36,317 nucleotides of DNA, taken from contig JAJECZ010000172.1 of assembly GCA_022821735.1 (NCBI GenBank), forward strand, positions 1-36,317, given 5' to 3'. Position 1 is the first letter of the stretch, and every line of letters starts with the position of its first letter. The translations under genes and the position numbers were made by a program. Under the pieces are notes generated by a model that searched no databases, was not told the DNA's origin, and saw only the letters and a program-made list of their open reading frames with translations. Source of the DNA: Alphaproteobacteria bacterium. GTDB lineage: Bacteria > Pseudomonadota > Alphaproteobacteria > Bin95. Positions 7,282-16,330 of the stretch are shown one piece after another.

Positions 7282-8255
7282 CGGCGCGTTTCGCCATCGC
7301 CGGGTCCGGCCCGGCGGGCTGCTACCTGGCGGACGCGCTCGCCCGGGCTGCGCCCGGCGCCGTCATCGACGTGTTCGAGCGGCTGGATGAGCCCTTCGGC
7401 CTGGTGCGCTTCGGCGTGGCCCCGGACCATGAGGCGACCCGCGCCATTACCCGCGTGCTGCGCCGGCCGTTCGACAAGGGCGCGGCCCGTCTCCATCTCG
7501 GCGTCGAGGTCGGCCGCGACTTAAGCCTCACCTCCCTCCGCCGCGACTATGACGCGGTGGCGCTGGCGACAGGCGCGCCGGTGGACCGCAGGCTGGGCGT
7601 CCCCGGCGAGGAACTGGCCGAACCGTCCGGCCGCTTCATCCGCTGGATCAACGGCCACCCCGAAGCCGCCCCGCCGGCCCGTCTCGCCGGCGCGCGGCGC
7701 GCGGTCGTCATCGGCGCCGGCAACGTGGCGCTCGACGCCGTCCGCCTGCTGGCGAAGCACCGCGAGATCGGCTGCCTGAACCCGCTGGCGCTGGAGCGCA
7801 TCGACCTGCTGGTCCGCGGCGGCCCGGAAGACGTGCGGTTCACGCCGTCCGAACTCGTCGAAATCGGCGACCTCGCGGCGGCATGGCCCGACCTTGACGC
7901 CTTCGACGACGCGACCGGCGAGGCGGCGGTCCTGCTGAAGGAGTTTGCAGCCCGCCCGCCGAGACAGGGCATCCCGATCCGCTTCCATTTCCGCACGCAG
8001 GCGACCGCCTTCCTCGGCGCGGGCCGGCTGGAAGCGGTCGAAACGGACCGCGGCGCGCTCCCGGCCGACCTCGCCGTCACCTGCATCGGCTACGAAAAGG
8101 CCCCCGTGGACGGCATCCGCCCCACCGGCCCCGAAATCGAACCCGGCCTTTACGCCGCCGGCTGGGCCGCCCGCGGCCCAAGCGGCACGATCCCGACGAA
8201 CCGCACGGAGGCCCGCGCCCTCGCGCAGCGGATGATTGCCCCCCTCAGGCAGTGA
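7278..8255 (+). CDS. short adrenodoxin-reductase/FprA-type ferredoxin(flavodoxin)-NADP reductase
   Basis: A 325-residue FAD enzyme of the glutathione-reductase-type ferredoxin reductase family. The FAD motif GSGPAG is at 9-14, followed by EPFGLVRFGVAPDHE (38-52). The NADPH site is VIGAGNVALD (144-153) with a VRGGPEDVRFTPSEL segment, and the C-terminal flavin motif AGWAARGPSGTIPTN spans 294-308. Typical FprA proteins have about 450 residues; this one lacks much of the region between the NADPH domain and the terminal motif. The start is a TTG overlapping the boxB stop (TTGA), chosen because GSGPAG then sits at the proper distance. By position it should pass electrons from NADPH to the flavodoxin at 2868-3341 for BoxB, replacing BoxA. 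Confidence 0.88.
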   Translation: MTARFAIAGSGPAGCYLADALARAAPGAVIDVFERLDEPFGLVRFGVAPDHEATRAITRVLRRPFDKGAARLHLGVEVGRDLSLTSLRRDYDAVALATGAPVDRRLGVPGEELAEPSGRFIRWINGHPEAAPPARLAGARRAVVIGAGNVALDAVRLLAKHREIGCLNPLALERIDLLVRGGPEDVRFTPSELVEIGDLAAAWPDLDAFDDATGEAAVLLKEFAARPPRQGIPIRFHFRTQATAFLGAGRLEAVETDRGALPADLAVTCIGYEKAPVDGIRPTGPEIEPGLYAAGWAARGPSGTIPTNRTEARALAQRMIAPLRQ

Positions 8256-8766
8256 GACGGCCTACGATCTCCTCGACCGCTGCGTCGGCCAACGCCTGGA
8301 TTTCGGCATCGGTGCGGTCCTGGATCGGGTGGGGGACGAAAATCATGGGCGGCTCGTAGCCGAGCGCGGCGGACTGCGCCTGCCACGCCTCCACGAACTC
8401 CGTGGTCGCCACGCCCACGCCGGGGACGCCGCGGGCTTCGAGGTCTGCGATATCATGCGTACAGCACGATGTGCAGGAGCCTCAGTCGGCCAGCCCTTCG
8501 ACGACGAGGGCGGCCTCCGACGCGATCTGCTGCTTGACGGCGACCGGGGCGATGCGCGCGAAGGTCGGCTTCATGTAGCGCTTCACTTCAATGCCCCGCT
8601 CGTCCAGGCGCATATGCAGACGGTCCAGGAAGATGTCGCCGCGCGCCTTGGAAATGTCGAGCAGGGCCACGGTCCTGCCGTCCAGCGAGGCCGGCCGGGC
8701 GAGCGGCTCGCGCCGCGCCGGCTCCACTTCGCCGGTCGGATCGACCAGCACCGGTGTGTTCCTCAC
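8245..8766 (-). CDS. UGSC-family selenoprotein, Sec at residue 95 encoded by in-frame TGA
   Basis: Read through the TGA at 8484-8482, the frame gives 173 residues. The first half is MRNTPVLVDPTGE...LDGRTVALLDISK...ALVVEGLAD, then U95-G-S-C98-T-S-C101-C102-T-H-D, ending with TTEFVEAW and YEPPMIFVPHPIQD before TGA at 8247-8245. This is the UGSC family, named for its selenocysteine-Gly-Ser-Cys motif. Sequence on both sides of the TGA matches the family and a SECIS-like hairpin follows. U95xxC98 suggests a selenenylsulfide redox site; the reaction is unknown. The start is GTG, overlapping the partner's stop (GTGA) behind a perfect Shine-Dalgarno. The 3' end overlaps the convergent reductase gene by 11 bases. 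Expression needs SelA, SelB, SelC and SelD, none in this window. Confidence 0.9.
8452..8470 (-). promoter_or_regulatory. bacterial SECIS hairpin for selenocysteine insertion
   Basis: Counting the U of the UGA (8484) as 1, nucleotides 15-33 read AUCGUGCUGUACGCAUGAU. This is a 7-bp stem (one G-U pair) with the five-base loop UGUAC. G23 and U24 lie in the loop at the positions I recall as recognised by SelB in E. coli fdhF mRNA. An outer pairing of GAGG, starting in the UGA, with a downstream CCUC may extend it. A G18-U30 wobble sits near the place of the bulged U17 of fdhF. Confidence 0.75.
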
Positions 8767-10127
8767 GTTCCTACCTCCTTCGTTACGGGAATGCTGCCGA
8801 CCGGGCCGGTGGCGGCCCAGCCGGGCAGAATGGCGGAGAACATGCCCGCCCCGCCGCCGGCGCGCACGATCAGCAGGCCGCCCTCGCGCAGCTTGGGTGT
8901 CTCGTGGCCGGGTTCGTCGAGTGCGGTGCGGAGTGCGGCTTCCAGGTCCTCGCGCGACCAGCCGCCGTCCCGGAACACGCGGTCATGCTCCGGCGACACG
9001 ACGACCACGGCGTCGATATTGCGCCGGTTGCGGTTCTCGAGGCCCCGGAACACGTCCGCGAAGGTTTCCACAAGGGCCTCGGGCGTGCGGGAATCCTGGT
9101 CCACCACGCCCATCACGCCGTAGCCGGCAAACAGCGTGACCGCCGAGGCCCCTTTGCCCGCGCCCCGGCTCTCGGACAGCGGCGGCCAGGCGGAGCCCTC
9201 CTCGTCCTCAGGGAAGCAGAAGGTGTATTTGCCGGGATTGCCGAGCGCGGCCCGGTCCACGCCCTGCGGCTTGCCGCCGCCGACATTGCGCACCACCAGC
9301 TGCAGCGCGCGGCCGACGGTCGCGTTGGCGCGGTTGCCCTGCCCGAGGACGTTGCCCTTCGCGTTCATGCCGACGGCGCGGCGCACCGGGCCGTTCACGA
9401 TGACGATGGGGCCGATATAGTAGGTCGTCGCGAGCACCCCGTGCATGCAGAAGGCATCGTCCAGCGCCGCCTCGACCGCCGCCAGCACGACGGGCAGGTA
9501 TTCGGGCTTGCAGCCCGCCATCACGGCGTTGACCGCCACCTTCTCGACCGTGCAGGGCTGGAGGTTCGGCGGCGCGAGGCCCAGCACTTCGCCGGGATCG
9601 CGGGTAGTGCCGTCCAGCATCGCCAGCACGCGCGCCTCGGTCGGCGGCACGACTGGCAGCCCGTCCGACCAGCCGCGGTCGTAAGCCGCCTCGACCTCGT
9701 CTTCCAGCGGCGCCAGCGGCACCCGGCGGGACTTGAGATGCGCGGAGCCGAAACGCGCTGCAAGCGCCTCCGGCATTCCGGGCTCGACGTTCTTCGCCCC
9801 GCAGCCCGGCCGGAAGGGCGGCAGGCCGGCGCCGAGGCCTTCGAGGCCGGTCAGGCGCTCCCACTCCGCGCGGTCCCAGCCCCAGGTGCGCCCCGTCTCC
9901 TCGCCGTCCTCGCGCCGGATCAGGGTCGGCACGATCTCGACGCCGAGCCGGAAGGACCGCTCCAGCTCCTCGTCGAGCGCGCCGGACACGCTTTCCGGGA
10001 AGGCGGGGTCGTCCTGGGTCCATACGTCGAGCGCGAGCCCGGAGGCCGCAAGCTCGGCATAGACCGGCTCAAGCAGGGTGCAGGTCGGGCAGTCGCGCTT
10101 CACGACCAGGGTGAACTGTTTCGTCAT
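8763..10127 (-). CDS. thioredoxin-like domain fused to UGSC-partner ('DGLPVVPPT') domain
   Basis: A 454-residue two-domain protein. Residues 1 to about 90 are thioredoxin-like, with an N-terminal strand, RDCPTC (Cys13, Cys16) and a likely cis-proline at VEIVPT (Pro67). A linker FRPGCGAKN (105-113) follows. From about 150 the second domain reads RGWSDGLPVVPPTEARVLAML, CTVEKVAVNAVMAGCKPEY, HGVLATTYYIGPIVIVNGP and GNRANATVGRALQLVVRNVGG. I recall this second domain as a widespread uncharacterised family that accompanies UGSC proteins, alone or fused. The coupled downstream selenoprotein suggests the two form a complex in which the CPTC domain reduces or relays electrons to the Sec site. No signal peptide is present. 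The substrate is unknown. Confidence 0.8.
   Translation of the reverse strand: MTKQFTLVVKRDCPTCTLLEPVYAELAASGLALDVWTQDDPAFPESVSGALDEELERSFRLGVEIVPTLIRREDGEETGRTWGWDRAEWERLTGLEGLGAGLPPFRPGCGAKNVEPGMPEALAARFGSAHLKSRRVPLAPLEDEVEAAYDRGWSDGLPVVPPTEARVLAMLDGTTRDPGEVLGLAPPNLQPCTVEKVAVNAVMAGCKPEYLPVVLAAVEAALDDAFCMHGVLATTYYIGPIVIVNGPVRRAVGMNAKGNVLGQGNRANATVGRALQLVVRNVGGGKPQGVDRAALGNPGKYTFCFPEDEEGSAWPPLSESRGAGKGASAVTLFAGYGVMGVVDQDSRTPEALVETFADVFRGLENRNRRNIDAVVVVSPEHDRVFRDGGWSREDLEAALRTALDEPGHETPKLREGGLLIVRAGGGAGMFSAILPGWAATGPVGSIPVTKEVGT
8773..8780 (-). promoter_or_regulatory. perfect Shine-Dalgarno for the selenoprotein
   Basis: AAGGAGGT on the minus strand ends 6 bases before the GTG at 8766, inside the last codons of the upstream gene. 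This full match to the 16S anti-SD decides the GTG start and indicates strong coupled translation. Confidence 0.85.
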
Positions 10128-10172
10128 GGCGCGGCCACGCTACCGCATCGTTCCGCGCCTGTCTTGCAGGAA

Positions 10173-11744
<1,572 letters not shown>

Positions 11745-11949
11745 TAAAGGCCTCGAGTCGCGGGTTCGGGGCGCCGGAACGGTTCGCCTGCCTTCTATGC
11801 AAGCGGCATGCCCTGCGCAATGCGCCGTCATGACGCGCCGAAGGCAACATTGTGCGGAATTCATGTGCTAATCGCCGGAATTCCGCCATATTGCACCCGG
11901 AGATTTTAGTGTTCCGGATGCAGCATCTTCGCGGGAGGGCCGGAAGCCC
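11745..11949. promoter_or_regulatory. divergent pckA / chvI intergenic control region
   Basis: These 205 bases separate the two divergent starts and must hold both promoters. I see a 10-bp palindrome CGGAATTCCG (11876-11885) with another GGAATTC nearby (about 11855), and GCGGGAGGG upstream of chvI as its ribosome site. No convincing sigma-70 pair could be placed. ChvI binding is expected from other species but not demonstrated here. Confidence 0.4.
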
Positions 11950-12639
11950 ATGAAACACAAGATCGCCCTCGTCGACGACGACCGCAATATCCTCACATCG
12001 GTGACGATGGCGCTTGAGGCGGAAGGCTTCGATGTCCACACCTATGTGGACGGCGAACAGGCCTGGCCGGCCTTGCGCAACAACAGCGTCGATCTGGCGG
12101 TCCTGGACATCAAGATGCCGCGCATGGACGGAATGGAATTGCTGCAGCGCGTGCGGGCGAAGACGACGCTTCCCGTCATTTTCCTCACCACCAAGGTCGA
12201 GGAGCAGGATGAGGAACTCGGCCTGAACATGGGGGCCGACGACTACATAAAGAAGCCGTTTTCGCAGCGCCTGCTGATTGCGCGCATCCGCGCCCTGTTG
12301 CGCCGCAAGGAGCTGGACCGGGAGGGCGGTGCCGGGAATGTGCTGGTGCGGGGCGATCTCACCGTCGATCCGGACCGCTATCTGTGCACCTGGAAAGGCG
12401 AGATGGTGAAGCTCACGGTCACCGAGCTGCTGATTTTGAGTTCGCTCGCCTACCGGGCCGGCTACGTGAAGACCCGGGACCAGCTGATGACGGCCGCCTA
12501 CGGCCTCGACGCCATGGCCAACGACCGGGTCATCGACAGCCATATCAAGCGGATGCGCCGCAAATTCCGCGCTGTGGACTCGACTTTCTCCTCGATCGAG
12601 ACGCTCTACGGCGGCGGATACTGCTACCGCCCGTCATAG
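11950..12639 (+). CDS. chvI: ChvI-type response regulator (OmpR family)
   Basis: A 229-residue two-domain regulator. The receiver has the acidic pocket VDDDR (8-12), phospho-acceptor Asp53 in [11 protein letters not shown] and the conserved Lys in DDYIKKPF. The C-terminal winged helix ends [16 protein letters not shown]...[14 protein letters not shown]. The receiver and position between pckA and a ChvG-like kinase identify it as ChvI, which in Sinorhizobium and Agrobacterium answers acid and envelope stress via ChvG and affects pckA and exopolysaccharide genes. It lies seven bases before chvG in the same operon. Confidence 0.95.
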   Translation: MKHKIALVDDDRNILTSVTMALEAEGFDVHTYVDGEQAWPALRNNSVDLAVLDIKMPRMDGMELLQRVRAKTTLPVIFLTTKVEEQDEELGLNMGADDYIKKPFSQRLLIARIRALLRRKELDREGGAGNVLVRGDLTVDPDRYLCTWKGEMVKLTVTELLILSSLAYRAGYVKTRDQLMTAAYGLDAMANDRVIDSHIKRMRRKFRAVDSTFSSIETLYGGGYCYRPS

Positions 12640-12646
12640 CCGCGGG

Positions 12647-14275
12647 ATGGCCCGGCACGGCGGAGGCATGGCGGTCCGACGCAAGGCGAGGCGATGGTAC
12701 CGCTCTCCGCTGATGCGCCGTCTCCTGGCGGTGAACCTGCTTGCGCTCATCATCCTGGCGGCGAGTCTGCTCTATCTCGGAGGCTACAAGCGCGAACTGA
12801 TCGAGACCGAACTCCGCCTGGCGGAGGCCAAGGGCCGGACCATCGCAGTCGCTCTGGGGCACGCGTCAACGGAACTTCTGGCCGAAGGCGAACCCGCCCT
12901 GGATACGAAGGGGGCCGAACCCCTGCTGCGGCGGCTCATCGAAGAGTCGAGCCTGCGGGTGCGGGTACGGGTGCGGGTGTTCGGCCTCGACGGGACGCTT
13001 CAGCTGGACAGCCGGCGGTTTCCCGGCTTCGGCGACGCCGTGGAAAGCGAGCCCCTGCCCCCGGCCGGAGGCTGGAACATCTTCGGCGCGCCGCTGCGCT
13101 GGATGCTGGGGCTGTTCGACCTCGCCTTCCGGGAGCTGGAGACCATCGAGCCCTATGTGGAACGCGCGGAACAGAGGGCGTCGGACTATCGCGAGGTCGA
13201 AGGAGCATTGCGCGGGGAAACCGGCCAGGTCGTCCGCTCGCTCGGCGCAAGGGGGCTCGTGCTGAGCGTTGCCTTGCCGATCCGGGACTTCAAGCGCGTG
13301 GTGGGCGCGGCGATGGTTTCCGCAGACGGCCGCGCCATCGACGAGGCCGTGAGCGAGATCCGCCTGAACATCCTCTCGGCCGCTGGCGTGGCGCTGGTCG
13401 TGACCGTCCTGCTCACGATCTACATGGCGCGCGGCATAGCGACGCCGTTGAGGGACCTTGCGGCGACCGCCGAGCGCGTCCGTCCCGGTTTCGGCCGGGT
13501 GGATATCCAGGAGCTGAGGGGCCGCAACGACGAAATCGGCGATCTTTCCGCCGCCCTGCGCCGGATGACTCATGCGCTCTGGGAAGGGATGGAAGAGACC
13601 GAGAAATTCGCCGCAGACGTCAGCCACGAGCTCAGAACGCCGCTGGCGTCCACCTACAGCGCGGCGGAAACCGCGATGCGCGAGAACGACCCGGCCAGGA
13701 GGCGCAGGCTGATGCAGATCGTCCTGGACGATGTCAGGCGCCTGAATCGGTTGATCGACAGCGTGGCGGACTTTTCCAGTCTCGGCGCCCAGTTTTCGCG
13801 CGCGGAAACCCGCCCGGTCGATATGCGGGAGGCGGTCGAAGCCTGTGTCGAAGCCGAAGCGCCGCCTCAGCCGGTATTGGCAGTCGAATCGACGGAGCCG
13901 TTCATTGTCCGCGGCCTCGAAGAACAGCTCGTACGCGTCGTCCGCAACCTGATCGACAATGCCCGGTCGTTCTCTCCCGCGGCGGGAGGCGTGAGGCTCT
14001 CGCTTGCGCGGCACGGGGACGAGGTGGTTCTTCGGGTGGACGATGACGGCCCGGGCATCCAGGCCGGCAAGGAGGAAACCATCTTCGAGCGCTTCTATTC
14101 CGACCGCCCGGAAGCCGGCGAGCATTCCGAACGGCATTCGGGCCTCGGGCTGTCGATTTCGCGCGATATCGCGAGGCTCCACGGCGGCAGCATCGCCGCG
14201 TCCAACCGCTCCGGCGACGGCGGCGCCGTTCGGGGCGCCCGGTTCGAACTCCGTTTGCCGGCGGCCGAGGCCTGA
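12647..14275 (+). CDS. chvG: ChvG-type sensor histidine kinase
   Basis: A 542-residue inner-membrane kinase. TM1 is about residues 26-46 (LLAVNLLALIILAASLLYL), followed by a periplasmic sensor of about 190 residues and TM2 at about 241-260 (NILSAAGVALVVTVLLTIYM). Next come a HAMP region (IATPLRDLAATAERVRPG), the phospho-accepting His327 in ADVSHELRTPLAS, and an ATPase domain with NLIDNARSF, DDDGPGI and GLGLSISRDI. It should phosphorylate ChvI; in rhizobia the periplasmic ExoR inhibits this kinase, and no exoR is in the window. A VRVRVRVRV stretch (104-112) comes from a small tandem repeat. The stop overlaps the hprK ATG. Confidence 0.95.
   Translation: MARHGGGMAVRRKARRWYRSPLMRRLLAVNLLALIILAASLLYLGGYKRELIETELRLAEAKGRTIAVALGHASTELLAEGEPALDTKGAEPLLRRLIEESSLRVRVRVRVFGLDGTLQLDSRRFPGFGDAVESEPLPPAGGWNIFGAPLRWMLGLFDLAFRELETIEPYVERAEQRASDYREVEGALRGETGQVVRSLGARGLVLSVALPIRDFKRVVGAAMVSADGRAIDEAVSEIRLNILSAAGVALVVTVLLTIYMARGIATPLRDLAATAERVRPGFGRVDIQELRGRNDEIGDLSAALRRMTHALWEGMEETEKFAADVSHELRTPLASTYSAAETAMRENDPARRRRLMQIVLDDVRRLNRLIDSVADFSSLGAQFSRAETRPVDMREAVEACVEAEAPPQPVLAVESTEPFIVRGLEEQLVRVVRNLIDNARSFSPAAGGVRLSLARHGDEVVLRVDDDGPGIQAGKEETIFERFYSDRPEAGEHSERHSGLGLSISRDIARLHGGSIAASNRSGDGGAVRGARFELRLPAAEA
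12955..12978 (+). repeat. four tandem GCGGGT hexamers inside chvG
   Basis: Four consecutive hexamers (third copy ACGGGT) encode the Val-Arg run in the periplasmic sensor domain. In-frame changes by slippage would add or remove Val-Arg pairs without breaking the gene. Confidence 0.7.
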
Positions 14276-14721
14276 TGCGGGTCCACGCAAGCTGCATCGC
14301 GTTCGACGGCATGGGCGTGCTGCTGCGCGGGCCGCCGGGGGCGGGCAAGTCCGACCTCGCGCTCAGGGCTGTCGAAGCGGGCGCGCGGCTGGTCGCCGAC
14401 GATCTCGTTGCGCTGGACCTTCGCGGCGACCGCGTCTGGGCGGGCCCCCTGCCCCGGGCCGGCGGCAGGCTGGAAGTGCGCGGGGTCGGGATCGTTCGGC
14501 TGCCGGCGCTGGATGGCGCGCCGCTTGTGCTGATCGCCGACCTTGCCGCGCCGGAGCGGCTGCCCGAGCCGGAATTCGAGTCCCTCCTGGGTCGGCGGGT
14601 GAGGCGTATCCGGTTGGCGCCGTTCGAGATTTCGGCAGCAATCAAACTGCGCCTTGCCGTGCATATGGCATCGGAGGATAAAGGCGCCGCACGAGTGTCG
14701 GACAACGATGACGGTCGGTAG
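14275..14721 (+). CDS. hprK: HPr kinase/phosphorylase, short alphaproteobacterial form
   Basis: A 148-residue protein containing only the catalytic domain; Firmicute HprK has about 310 residues with an extra N-terminal domain. Walker A is RGPPGAGKSDLALR (18-31), followed by ADDLVAL (41-47), where the catalytic acid is expected. It would phosphorylate the regulatory serine of HPr (16049-16315) using ATP. The start overlaps the chvG stop (ATGA), and rapZ begins inside its 3' end. In alphaproteobacteria this short form belongs to a signalling PTS linking carbon status to ChvG/ChvI output. Confidence 0.93.
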   Translation: MRVHASCIAFDGMGVLLRGPPGAGKSDLALRAVEAGARLVADDLVALDLRGDRVWAGPLPRAGGRLEVRGVGIVRLPALDGAPLVLIADLAAPERLPEPEFESLLGRRVRRIRLAPFEISAAIKLRLAVHMASEDKGAARVSDNDDGR

Positions 14722-15634
14722 CGAATCCATGCGCAGACGCCTCGTGCTGGTAACCGGCATGTCCGGGGCCGGCCGCTCCACCGCCCTGAAGGAACTCGAG
14801 GACCTCGGGTTCGAAGCGATCGACAATATTCCGCTGGCCATGCTGGACGGCATCGATACGGACCGTTCCGGGCGCCCGCTGGCAGTGGGGATCGACGCCC
14901 GCGCGCGCGACTTCGCCATAGAGGCGGTGCTGGAGCGCATCGCGGACGCTGCGGCCCGTTTCGACATCGCGCCGCTGTTCCTGCACGCCGACGAAGAAAC
15001 CCTGACACGCCGGTATCGGGAGACGCGCCGGCGGCATCCGATGGCGCCGGACGGCAGCCTCATTGCCGGCATCGAGCGGGAGCGCCGGCTGCTGGAGCCG
15101 CTGCGCCGCGCTGCGGATATCGTCATCGACACGTCCCTGCTGACCGCGCACGACCTCCGCCGCCTGCTGCGGGCGCATTTCACCTCCGACCCGCAGGAAG
15201 GCATGTCGATTTTCGTCACTTCCTTCGCGTTCCGCCTCGGGCTGCCGCGCGAGGCGGACCTGGTGTTCGACATGCGGTTCCTGTCCAACCCCCACTACAT
15301 CGATGCGTTGCGGCCGTTGACGGGCCGCGACGAGGCGGTTGGCGCGCACATAGCCGCAGACCCGGACTTCGCGTCCTTTCTCGAAGGCGTCGGCGGTCTG
15401 CTGGGGACGCTCCTGCCCCGCTATGCGCGGGAGGGCCGCGCCTATCTGACGATCGCTCTTGGCTGCACCGGCGGCCGCCACCGCTCCGTCTTTACCGCCG
15501 AAGAGCTGGCGCGCCTGTTGCGCGAACAGGGCTGGCGGGCCACGCTCACCCATCGCGACCTCGATGAGGCGCGTGAAGATTCGGAGGCGTCGGACGGGCC
15601 GTCCGGCGCGCTGGAAACGGAGAACAGCCCATGA
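14708..15634 (+). CDS. rapZ: RapZ-family nucleotide-binding protein
   Basis: A 308-residue RapZ/YvcJ homologue. The N-terminal P-loop is GMSGAGRS (17-24) with Arg23 in place of the usual Walker lysine, then EDLGFEAIDNIPL. The C-terminal domain contains SFAFRLGLPREADLVFDMRFLSNPHY and IALGCTGGRHRSV. In E. coli RapZ guides RNase E to the sRNA GlmZ; in alphaproteobacteria its target is mostly unknown. The ATG at 14708 overlaps hprK by 14 bases; ATG 14729 (301 residues, MRRRLVLVTG) is an equally good start. The end is coupled to the EIIA gene by ATGA. Confidence 0.93.
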   Translation: MTVGSESMRRRLVLVTGMSGAGRSTALKELEDLGFEAIDNIPLAMLDGIDTDRSGRPLAVGIDARARDFAIEAVLERIADAAARFDIAPLFLHADEETLTRRYRETRRRHPMAPDGSLIAGIERERRLLEPLRRAADIVIDTSLLTAHDLRRLLRAHFTSDPQEGMSIFVTSFAFRLGLPREADLVFDMRFLSNPHYIDALRPLTGRDEAVGAHIAADPDFASFLEGVGGLLGTLLPRYAREGRAYLTIALGCTGGRHRSVFTAEELARLLREQGWRATLTHRDLDEAREDSEASDGPSGALETENSP

Positions 15635-16047
15635 TCGGCCTGGCGCTCGTTACGCATGGCCGCCTGGCAAGCGAACTGCTTGCGGCGCTCGAGCATGTCG
15701 TCGGGCCGCAGGAGCAGGTCTCGGCCGTGTGCATCGGTCCCGACGACGACATGGAGGATCGCCGAACGGAAATCGCCCGCGTTGCGAAGGCCCTCAACAC
15801 CGGGGACGGCGTTGTCCTGTTGACCGACATGTTCGGCGGCACACCCTCGAACCTCGCCATTTCGGTGCTGGGCGCGTCCAACAGGGGCGAGGTCGAGGTG
15901 ATCGCAGGGGTCAACCTGCCGATGCTGGTCAAGCTCGCGACCTGCCGCCGGCACAAGACGCTCGCCGAGGCCGTCGCGGATGCCGAGGAAGCCGGGCGGA
16001 AATACATCCAGATCGCCTCGAAACTGCTCGCCGAGGCGCCCGGCTGA
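15631..16047 (+). CDS. PTS mannose-type EIIA component
   Basis: A 138-residue EIIA-Man-type protein. His9 in LALVTHG is the phospho-acceptor; LLTDMFGGTPSNLAISVL (63-80) and VNLPMLVKLA are family hallmarks. No EIIB, EIIC or EIID is nearby, so it probably serves as a regulatory phosphate sink or sensor rather than in sugar uptake. Often called manX or ptsM/EIIA-Man in alphaproteobacteria. It is coupled to rapZ upstream and one base from HPr downstream. Confidence 0.93.
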   Translation: MIGLALVTHGRLASELLAALEHVVGPQEQVSAVCIGPDDDMEDRRTEIARVAKALNTGDGVVLLTDMFGGTPSNLAISVLGASNRGEVEVIAGVNLPMLVKLATCRRHKTLAEAVADAEEAGRKYIQIASKLLAEAPG

Positions 16048-16048
16048 C

Positions 16049-16315
16049 ATGCCCTCGGCGCATTTGCGGATCGTCAACGAACGCGGCCTGCACGCGCGCG
16101 CCGCGGCGAAATTCGTGGCGCTTGCGGGGCGCTTCGACGCCGAGGTGCATGTCACCCACCACGACATGACCGTGCCGGGCGTCTCGATCATGGGCCTGTT
16201 GCTGCTCGGCGCCGGTAAGGGCTGCGAAATCGAGGTGGTCTGCGAGGGCGCCCAGGCCGCCGCTGCCCTGGCCGCCCTTCGGGCGCTCGTTGCGGACGGC
16301 TTCAGCGAGACATGA
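16049..16315 (+). CDS. ptsH: HPr phosphocarrier protein
   Basis: An 88-residue HPr. His15 in NERGLHARAA is the site phosphorylated by EI; Ser46 in GVSIMGLLLLGAG is the site for HprK. The ATG lies one base after the EIIA stop; a longer frame upstream would overlap EIIA and is rejected. EI (ptsP or ptsI) is not in the window. Last gene of the chvI-to-ptsH run. Confidence 0.95.
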   Translation: MPSAHLRIVNERGLHARAAAKFVALAGRFDAEVHVTHHDMTVPGVSIMGLLLLGAGKGCEIEVVCEGAQAAAALAALRALVADGFSET

Positions 16316-16330
16316 CGGCGGCCGGCGCGC

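Noticed and set aside
8482-8484. TGA as a true stop or a disabling mutation in the UGSC gene
   Set aside because: Family-like sequence continues in frame after it, the TGA sits exactly at the U of the U-G-S-C motif, and a SECIS hairpin follows at the right distance.
11745-11864. N-terminal extension of pckA to the start at 11864
   Set aside because: The added residues are low-complexity; the TTG at 11744 has GAGG at good spacing and restores normal PckA length.
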